DNA from: CANIGN01 sp041391385
Lineage (GTDB): Bacteria > Bdellovibrionota > UBA2428
Assembly (NCBI GenBank): GCA_041391385.1
Contig: JAWKOD010000003.1
Location: 1-64,000 of the forward strand
Direction: 5' to 3'
Length of the DNA stretch: 64,000 nt
Made by a program: the position numbers and the translations under genes. Below, one piece after another: positions 57,742 through 64,000 of the stretch. Below the pieces are notes generated by a model. The model saw nothing but the letters and a program-made list of their open reading frames with translations, did no database searches and had not been told where the DNA came from. How positions within the stretch are numbered: the first letter of the stretch is position 1; every line of letters starts with the position of its first letter.

Positions 57742-60279
57742 TTAATCCTTTTTTAACAAATGCTTATTGGTTTTATGGGTCGCTTGAGCGCTCCAGGGGT
57801 CTTCGGGCCACGGGTGCTTGGGGTATTTTATCTTTAGCTGGCTACGTAACTCTGGATACGCTGTTTTCCAAAAACTTGCCAAATCCTGAGTCGTTTGTAC
57901 GGGCCTCTTAGCTGGAGAGAGCAAATCAAAGGTTATTTGGAATCTCCCATCTAAAATACTGGGGGATTTTGCCAAGCCAAACAGCTCTTGGAGCTTAACC
58001 TCACACTTAACAAAATCTAATTGAGCGCTGTACTCAAGCCTCATGGATCTCCCAGAAGGAACTTTAATTTCTCGTGGAGCAAGATCATTAAGAATTTTAA
58101 GAGAAGCTCGTGGATAAAACAGCTCAATAAATTGCTCAATTTCAATGTCTTCAACACGCGTGCTTTGAGCCGCTAAAACGATTGCTTCAATAAGTGAACG
58201 CTTTGCATCTAGGGATAAGCCATCTACCTCTTTTTCGGGACAATATTTTTTAACGTATGCGACTCTACATTCAAAATTAGCAATGACTGCAAAGCGAGAG
58301 CACAACTCGCTCCAATTCGATAAAAGCTTATGAATTAACTCTTCACTCAAGTTATCACTTACTTTCTCGCTTGCCTGTAGAGGAAAGGGACCTTCAACAA
58401 TGAGATCTCGAAAGACAAGTGCTTTAAATTGCTTGAGCTTAAAAGTTTTTAAATCGATTTCACTTTTAATCTCTTCTTTGATCTCAACGCCAGCAAATTT
58501 CTTTAACTGAGCTTTCGAAATTGACGACGCCAAACGAACTTGAGTTTCTTTCGCTCCTTTTAGATCCATTAACTCTAAAGCTAGAAAATATTCAGACTCT
58601 TGAACTTCCGACTCAGGCGACAAAGTAACACCCCGCCCTCCCACCATGAGCGCAGAAGCAGAATCCTTATTTCGTCTCCGGCATAGTCTATCTGCAAAGG
58701 CATCCCACAACCCTTCAATTAAAGCTCCATTAAAACAAGGTGTTTTTTCTTTTACCTCAAAGGCCTTAGCAACGCTCAGTAACTCTGTTGCCACTTGATA
58801 ACATTTACGAAGAGCAAAAGTACCCTTTCCTCCGCTTTGCTTAAGCATCTCTGCTCGGCTGCTCAAGTCACACTCTACAGTCGATATGTTTTTACACGTT
58901 TGTCCTTCAAAAGGGTCGCGCACTCCCACTAAAGAGAGTGCATAGGCCATATCCTCAACTATCCCCAATGCTTTAGCGTTAATGAGAGCTAAAGCAAAAC
59001 GTGGCGGAAGAGCAACTCGCTGTAAATGTCTTCCTAGTTGAGTTAAGTGTCCCGAAGCATTGAGGGCAGCAATACTCTTTAGATATTTTAAACTTATTTC
59101 TAAATTAGAAGAGGGTGGAGCTTCAAACCAAGAAAAAAGGTTAAAATCACTGACTCCCCAAGCTGCCAAAGATAATAGAGTTGACGATAACTCAATTCTT
59201 TTTATCTCTGCATCTTCAAATTCTTTAAAAGTGAGCTCATCATCCTTGGTCCAAAGCTTATAGACAACTCCTTCGGCCTCACGCGCAGCTCTACCTGCGC
59301 GCTGCTTAGCGGATGCTAAGCTAACTCGATTCAAATCCAATTTTTCAAAATTTCGAACAGGGTCCCACCTCAATACCTTGACCCAACCTGAATCGACAAC
59401 AGCTCTCACACCTGGAACCGTAAGAGAAGTTTCAGCTATATTTGTACTTAATATAATCCGAGCACGCGCCCCTGCATTTAAGACTTTAGACTGTTCCGCT
59501 AAAGAAAGTGAACCATGAAGCTGCAGTATCTCGTAAGAATTAAATTTTTGACTCTGCTCCAAATAAGAAGAACAACGTCGAATCTCACCCACTCCAGCTA
59601 AAAAAACAAGGACACTTCCTTCAACCTTTTGTAGAACTAAGTATGACAAAGCATCAAGCACTTGCTCCTCTAAACGTTTTACAAAACTTCTACGATCTAG
59701 CTTGGGCTGATAAATTGTCTTAAGTGGAAAGACTCTCCCCTCTGAAAGCAAGACACGTGAGCGAGGCAAGTAGGCCTCGAGACTCTTACTATCAAGCGTG
59801 GCTGACATCGCAATAATTCTTAAATCAGGACGAAAAGCTGACTGAAGCTCTTTTAAAAGTGCAATCGCTAAATCAGCGTGGACACTTCGTTCATGAAACT
59901 CATCGAGAATAACACAAACAACCCCCTCTAAACTCGGATCCTCAATTAACATTCGAGAGAGTATTCCTTCGGTGACGACTAGGAGCTGAGTGTTTTTCTG
60001 AAAACACTTTTCGAAACGGACCTGATAGCCCACTTCTTGCCCGCCCAGCTTCCAATTGTTTTCCTCAGCTATACGAGCAGCTACGGCCTTAGCAGCGAGT
60101 CTTCGAGGCTGAAGCATAATAACTTTTTTATCTGCAGGAATAAGATTTTGACGAATTAAAGCGGGTGCTAAACGTGTACTTTTTCCAGCGCCTGGCGCTG
60201 CCAACACAATGCAATTTTGACCTGAGCGATAGGACTCAATAAAATCATCTAGAATTGAATCAATGGGCAATTCTTGCAT
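57742..60279 (-). CDS. hrpB: ATP-dependent helicase HrpB
   Basis: An 845-residue DEAH-box helicase. Motif I is LAAPGAGKSTRL, Ia LQPRRLAA, II is DEFHERS (with E for A), III MSATLD, and the second RecA domain has STNIAETSLTVPGV and KQRAGRAARE. The helicase-associated region and the C-terminal HrpB domain (IKVPSGRSMRLEY, YPKHPWPEDPW) are complete. The cellular role of HrpB is unclear; it resembles RNA helicases. Length is normal. Confidence 0.95.
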   Translation of the reverse strand: MQELPIDSILDDFIESYRSGQNCIVLAAPGAGKSTRLAPALIRQNLIPADKKVIMLQPRRLAAKAVAARIAEENNWKLGGQEVGYQVRFEKCFQKNTQLLVVTEGILSRMLIEDPSLEGVVCVILDEFHERSVHADLAIALLKELQSAFRPDLRIIAMSATLDSKSLEAYLPRSRVLLSEGRVFPLKTIYQPKLDRRSFVKRLEEQVLDALSYLVLQKVEGSVLVFLAGVGEIRRCSSYLEQSQKFNSYEILQLHGSLSLAEQSKVLNAGARARIILSTNIAETSLTVPGVRAVVDSGWVKVLRWDPVRNFEKLDLNRVSLASAKQRAGRAAREAEGVVYKLWTKDDELTFKEFEDAEIKRIELSSTLLSLAAWGVSDFNLFSWFEAPPSSNLEISLKYLKSIAALNASGHLTQLGRHLQRVALPPRFALALINAKALGIVEDMAYALSLVGVRDPFEGQTCKNISTVECDLSSRAEMLKQSGGKGTFALRKCYQVATELLSVAKAFEVKEKTPCFNGALIEGLWDAFADRLCRRRNKDSASALMVGGRGVTLSPESEVQESEYFLALELMDLKGAKETQVRLASSISKAQLKKFAGVEIKEEIKSEIDLKTFKLKQFKALVFRDLIVEGPFPLQASEKVSDNLSEELIHKLLSNWSELCSRFAVIANFECRVAYVKKYCPEKEVDGLSLDAKRSLIEAIVLAAQSTRVEDIEIEQFIELFYPRASLKILNDLAPREIKVPSGRSMRLEYSAQLDFVKCEVKLQELFGLAKSPSILDGRFQITFDLLSPAKRPVQTTQDLASFWKTAYPELRSQLKIKYPKHPWPEDPWSAQATHKTNKHLLKKD

Positions 60280-60409
60280 AGGATAAGTCTTAGCTTAACA
60301 AGCTATTACAAAAATGCGGCATGTCATAGGCCGAGCGCTAAATTAAATGGCACTGAGATTCGAAGCTCAACAGAGTCTGTTCTTTCAGGATATGATTATT
60401 CAATAGACT

Positions 60410-61024
60410 ATGAGTACACATAAAGAAAACTCTCATCACTTCCCTTTTCACACTCCCATAGACCAACACCTTTTTGAGTCACGCACCGTTTTTGTTACTG
60501 GCGTTGTTAATGGAGAGCTTGCTTTTGATGTGAACCGCCAGCTATTAGCGCTTGAAAAGGCTGACCCTAAAACCCCTGTCGTTCTATGGATTAACTCTCC
60601 TGGTGGCGAGGTCTACTCTGGATTTAGTATTTACGATACCGCTCAATTCATTCAACCAACTGTGATTACTGTTGTTGCGGGTAATGCCGCAAGTATGGGT
60701 TCTGTTATTTCATTAGCGGCGGAAAAAGAATTTCGAGTTTCTTTTCCTCATTCAAAAATCCTTATTCATCAACCTTTAATTGGTGGAATGCTTCAAGGAC
60801 CAGCCTCTGATCTCGAAATACACGCCAAAGACATAGTTGAACTTAAAAAAAGAATGCACCGACTTTACGCCGAGCGCACAGGCGGATCTGTCGAGCACTT
60901 CGCTGATCTGATGGATCGCGATCGCTGGGTAGAACCCGAAGAAGGTATTGAGCTTGGTCTTATCTCTAAGATCATTAAATCTCGCAGTGAACTAGATGAG
61001 CTTATTAAAAAAGCCTCTAAATAA
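60410..61024 (+). CDS. clpP: ATP-dependent Clp protease proteolytic subunit
   Basis: A 204-residue cytoplasmic serine peptidase. Catalytic Ser is in AGNAASMGSVI, His in SKILIHQPLIGG and Asp in DLMDRDRWVEPEE. NSPGGEVYSGFSIYDT is the Gly-rich oxyanion region. No clpX or clpA is adjacent, so it may be a second paralogue rather than the housekeeping copy. Converges with the desaturase 6 bp away. Confidence 0.93.
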   Translation: MSTHKENSHHFPFHTPIDQHLFESRTVFVTGVVNGELAFDVNRQLLALEKADPKTPVVLWINSPGGEVYSGFSIYDTAQFIQPTVITVVAGNAASMGSVISLAAEKEFRVSFPHSKILIHQPLIGGMLQGPASDLEIHAKDIVELKKRMHRLYAERTGGSVEHFADLMDRDRWVEPEEGIELGLISKIIKSRSELDELIKKASK

Positions 61025-61030
61025 TTAGAA

Positions 61031-62077
61031 CTAAGCTTCTTTTCGTTCTTGTTTCTCAAGTTCTCGCAAGTGACGATAGCCTACTAGTTTTTTCTGTTGC
61101 TCGTCCCAGAGTCGATACGAAATAGACTTTAAACTCTTAAAAAAAGTTAAAGGTACAACTTCCTGGAACATGGGATGTGCCTTATGACAACTTTCTAAAT
61201 TGTAGTTTGGAATACGAGAGCTTAAATGATGGATATGGTGAAACCCAATATTTCCAGTGAACCACTGTAAAATTCTTGGAAGCTTATAATAAGAACTCCC
61301 CTTTAAAGCCGCTGCCGTATAATCCCAATCGTTTCCTCGCTCCCAATATGTTTCCTCAAACTGATGTTGGACATAAAACAACCAAACACCCGATGTGCAT
61401 ACTATTGCTGAAAGAGTTAGCTGGATGAAAATGTACTCGCTTAAACCAAAGATATAAATCCCCAAAGAGACCATTCCAAAAAGAAGAAAGTTAGTTGCAT
61501 ATACCGAATAGGCAACCCTCAAGGGAGCCTTTGGAGAAGGAATTCTTTCAAGTACAAAAAACAAAAACATAGGTGCAAGAACAAACAAAACAAAAGGATT
61601 ACGTAGCAACCTGTAAGTAAAACGCTTCCAGCGAGTAGACTCTAAATATTCTTTTACTGTGAGCGTCCAAACGTCACCCGTTCCTCGCTTATCCAAATGT
61701 CCAGTTGTACTGTGATGAACGGCATGCTCCCAACGCCAATGCCAATAACTTGTAAAAAAGAAAAGTCCTATAATGCTCCCTAAAATATGATTCGCCCTTT
61801 GTGAGCTAAAAAAAGAACCATGACCGCAATCATGAAAAATAATAAACAAACGCATGGCAAAGCCCGCATTTAAAACCGTAAGGGCCAAAGTAAGCCACCA
61901 GGAAACCCCTAACGTATACCAAGTTAATACCCAAATACTTAAAAAGGGTCCTAGGGTATTGATCAATTGCCAAAGTGCTTTGAGATTAGATGGCTTTTGA
62001 TACTTGAAAATAATTTTCTTCCAATTTGCGACACTCTCACGGTGCGTATTTTGTTCTTCAAGAGAAATTAAAGACAT
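61031..62077 (-). CDS. Fatty acid desaturase
   Basis: A 348-residue integral membrane di-iron enzyme. The three histidine boxes are HDCGHGSFF, HAVHHSTTGH (within HWRWEHAVHH) and GFHHIHHLSSRIPNY; four or more hydrophobic helices flank them. It resembles omega-6/delta-12 acyl-lipid desaturases and would introduce a double bond into membrane acyl chains to keep fluidity. ATG 62077 (MSLISLEEQN) is chosen because the longer frame from GTG 62116 begins with a sequence untypical of the family. Confidence 0.9.
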   Translation of the reverse strand: MSLISLEEQNTHRESVANWKKIIFKYQKPSNLKALWQLINTLGPFLSIWVLTWYTLGVSWWLTLALTVLNAGFAMRLFIIFHDCGHGSFFSSQRANHILGSIIGLFFFTSYWHWRWEHAVHHSTTGHLDKRGTGDVWTLTVKEYLESTRWKRFTYRLLRNPFVLFVLAPMFLFFVLERIPSPKAPLRVAYSVYATNFLLFGMVSLGIYIFGLSEYIFIQLTLSAIVCTSGVWLFYVQHQFEETYWERGNDWDYTAAALKGSSYYKLPRILQWFTGNIGFHHIHHLSSRIPNYNLESCHKAHPMFQEVVPLTFFKSLKSISYRLWDEQQKKLVGYRHLRELEKQERKEA

Positions 62078-62112
62078 AACCCATTGTATCCATAAAGCAG
62101 TGCAAAGACGAA

Positions 62113-62139
62113 GCACCGATTCTTAAAAGGAATCGGTGC
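62113..62139 (-). terminator. Hairpin between the unknown gene and the desaturase
   Basis: GCACCGATTC (62113-62122) and GAATCGGTGC (62130-62139) form a perfect 10-bp stem with a 7-nt loop. The minus-strand 3' flank (TTCGTCTTTG) is only moderately T-rich, so it is a weak terminator for the gene at 62177. Confidence 0.5.
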
Positions 62140-62176
62140 ATAAACAAAGGAAATATTCCTGTACTTTAAATCAACT

Positions 62177-64000
62177 TTAATTAAGTCGTGGGTTCAAATC
62201 GGGCATGCGACCTAAGAAGTCTTTGAGCTTTTCTTTCGGTAACGGAAGATTTCCGTCCTCTAGTTTTTTAACAAGCTTTTTAACCTGCGTTTTTTCTGCA
62301 CGCGTTAAGGCAAAATCTTGACTCCAAGCCCATTTAGGCGCGACTTCAGCAAATGCGATTCCACTCAAAGCGCCACCTGAAGCCAATACACAATCACCAG
62401 AGGTTCCTTCCCATATACGAGAGTAATAAGGAAGATGAGAGCGCGGTATATTTGCTCGTGCCAAGCTAGCTCTTGTACCAGCTGGCACCTGCAATAAAGG
62501 TCTTCTTGTATTGGTTATTTCAGCAAAGGCTTTTTCAAGTCCTGAAGCAGGATCTGCATCATCGCGCTGAATACTAACGACAGGTACTCCACTCTGAGCA
62601 ACCAAAGACTTAATTTCTTGATCAGCAAATTTTCCATCAGTTAAAACAAGAAGCGGTTTTTGATCAGCACTCAAGAGCTCATTAAATATAGCTTTTCTAT
62701 ACTTGGCTGTTTCTGTAAGTACTTCAGCCCATTCTTCATCAGTCGCTCCGTCCATACCAAAGGGTACAGTCTTCAAAACTAGATAGTTCTCTGGCACTCC
62801 AAGATCTTTCATGAAGCCCTGCAAGTATTGTCCCCTTTCACCCGTAAGAGCACGTGAAGTCACCATGTCATCATACCCCTGTGGGTCTGCTAGAATCACA
62901 ACCTGAGGCGAGTTGAAAGTTCCACGATAATGACCAAAGTCAGCAATCATTGGATGCGTTTTAATATTAAAGTTAGAAATAGGTAACTTTTGGTGACTTC
63001 GATTCTCTTTATCCCACTCTGTCCCATCTTTAAGTCTATAGATTTCTGTAAAGTCTAGATTTTCCTTCATGATTTTTGCGAAGTTAATCTTTACTGTAGA
63101 ATCTGCATTTAGAACATTAGGACCTGGATCATACACGTCACGCAATTCAGGGCTACGTGGGCGAGTGGTAAAAAAGTCCTTACTTGGATCAAAAGCTTCT
63201 GCAGGCTGAGCATCTGTCATTGCTGTGAGTTTTGCCCTGTCAAAAGAACCTCTATCGCGTGATCCAAAAACAATAATGTGCGAATTGCCTCTGCCAGACA
63301 TGCGACTCGCAGAAGAAACAGAGACCATACGCGAAGCAGGAGTTCCAAAATCATAATACTCTGGACCAATGTCAGAGCGAGCATATTTGTAGTCTTCCCC
63401 CGCAGCAAAACTATTCACTAAGTCATCATCAGCCGGAATTTTCCACCCATTATCCACATAAGGCTTAAGAATTTTAAGTCGCGACTTAACTGTTGCGGAA
63501 GCATCATCGGGGCTCATCATACTTAAGGCAGTTGGGTGCGGAAGTTGCACCACTAAAATATCACGGTCAATAACAACGGGTTCGCCCGTTAAAACATCTT
63601 TATTTAACTCAATTCCTTTAAGGGAAATAGTTTCCTCACCAGCAACGCTAAGCTTTTCCATATCGTAGCCACCAAGTTGGGCGACATCTAAAATACCGTT
63701 TTGAAATTCACCACCTTTGGTGAAAACCATTTCAGGAAGATACTGATCAAGATTACTTTTTAAATCGCTTAATACAGACTTTTGTACACCTTGATCCGCA
63801 TAATCAAGGCGACCAGTAGGAGCCCCCTCTTCACGAGCTCTTTTATCTGCAATTTTTTGAAATATATCTCTGTCATTATCATCAAGTAAAACTGAGAACT
63901 GATTGTTTCCACCAGCGCTTACGGTTTTAGTTTCTGCTACTTGAAGTTTTTTCTTTTTAGAATCATAACGCCCCAATGCTGCACCCTTGCGAGAAATGAC
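62177..64000 (-). CDS. Large unknown protein with an alpha/beta domain, start outside window
   Basis: At least 607 codons are open to the window edge; an in-frame TTG at 63976 exists but upstream codons (VISRKGAA) stay open, so the start is probably outside. No signal peptide is visible in this part. The middle has SHIIVFGSRDRGSFDRAKLT; a segment VVILADPQGYDDMVTSRALT followed by GERGQYLQGFMKDLG has a loose likeness to uracil-DNA-glycosylase-type GxPG...G..L patterns, and LLVLTDGKFADQEI could be a Rossmann strand. No family is assigned. Confidence 0.6.
   Translation of the reverse strand, partial: VISRKGAALGRYDSKKKKLQVAETKTVSAGGNNQFSVLLDDNDRDIFQKIADKRAREEGAPTGRLDYADQGVQKSVLSDLKSNLDQYLPEMVFTKGGEFQNGILDVAQLGGYDMEKLSVAGEETISLKGIELNKDVLTGEPVVIDRDILVVQLPHPTALSMMSPDDASATVKSRLKILKPYVDNGWKIPADDDLVNSFAAGEDYKYARSDIGPEYYDFGTPASRMVSVSSASRMSGRGNSHIIVFGSRDRGSFDRAKLTAMTDAQPAEAFDPSKDFFTTRPRSPELRDVYDPGPNVLNADSTVKINFAKIMKENLDFTEIYRLKDGTEWDKENRSHQKLPISNFNIKTHPMIADFGHYRGTFNSPQVVILADPQGYDDMVTSRALTGERGQYLQGFMKDLGVPENYLVLKTVPFGMDGATDEEWAEVLTETAKYRKAIFNELLSADQKPLLVLTDGKFADQEIKSLVAQSGVPVVSIQRDDADPASGLEKAFAEITNTRRPLLQVPAGTRASLARANIPRSHLPYYSRIWEGTSGDCVLASGGALSGIAFAEVAPKWAWSQDFALTRAEKTQVKKLVKKLEDGNLPLPKEKLKDFLGRMPDLNPRLN

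Noticed and set aside
1..64000. CRISPR array
   Set aside because: No regularly spaced direct repeats were seen; the repeats found are tRNA-end copies, hairpins and single palindromic sites.

Overview
The window is from a Gram-negative bacterium, most likely a Bdellovibrio-like member of Bdellovibrionota/Oligoflexia. This is inferred from A+T-rich DNA, many exported proteases and lipoproteins, DUF1554/DUF1566 surface lipoproteins of the kind common in Leptospira and predatory bacteria, and a TolC-like exporter. No 16S rRNA or marker gene fixes the taxon.

Left chromosomal part (1-10.45 kb): the end of a pterin carbinolamine dehydratase gene, two paralogous exported V8/trypsin-like proteases around two secreted proteins of unknown function, a beta-carbonic anhydrase/YoaK pair, a Gln/Asn/Tyr-rich lipoprotein, and a large homodimeric pyruvate-dehydrogenase-E1-like enzyme. 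A tRNA-Glu(TTC) gene lies at 10455-10530.

Island (about 10.5-44.4 kb): its right end at 44394-44406 repeats the last 13 bp of the tRNA-Glu gene, so about 33.9 kb appears inserted at the tRNA 3' end. It is composite. (a) 10.4-16.3 kb: a serine recombinase, a long inverted repeat, a replication-relaxation-type protein and a type IV coupling protein, so a conjugative-element remnant. (b) 16.4-35.3 kb: an anaerobic/denitrification block with copper nitrite reductase (nirK-nirV-sco-hemJ), a class III ribonucleotide reductase whose glycyl-radical tail is a separate 65-aa gene, nrdG, hemN, hemerythrin-like and DUF2249 proteins, c-type cytochromes and two Crp/Fnr regulators. Seven copies of one palindrome (ATGAC-N4-GTCAT) lie upstream of its operons and probably define the local regulon. 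The block is decaying: norC and norD are fused remnants with norB and norQ gone, norD carries a 10-bp tandem duplication, and nnrS and a tetR gene each carry a frameshift. (c) 35.4-40.0 kb: a second mobile module (serine recombinase, RepA-like ATPase, small DNA-binding proteins). (d) 40.2-43.5 kb: four co-directional genes (TIGR04255 family, two unknowns, and a zinc-ribbon plus nucleoside-deoxyribosyltransferase/TIR-like protein), the best candidate for an undescribed defence system.

Right chromosomal part (44.4-64 kb): structured repeats ending in a second degenerate tRNA-Glu 3' end, a frameshifted CdiA-CT-like tRNase toxin gene, a run of secreted lipoproteins, a Gre-like factor, a glycosyltransferase, a TolC-like protein, the msrB-msrA-murI operon, hrpB, clpP, a fatty acid desaturase, and the start-truncated gene of a large unknown protein at the window edge.
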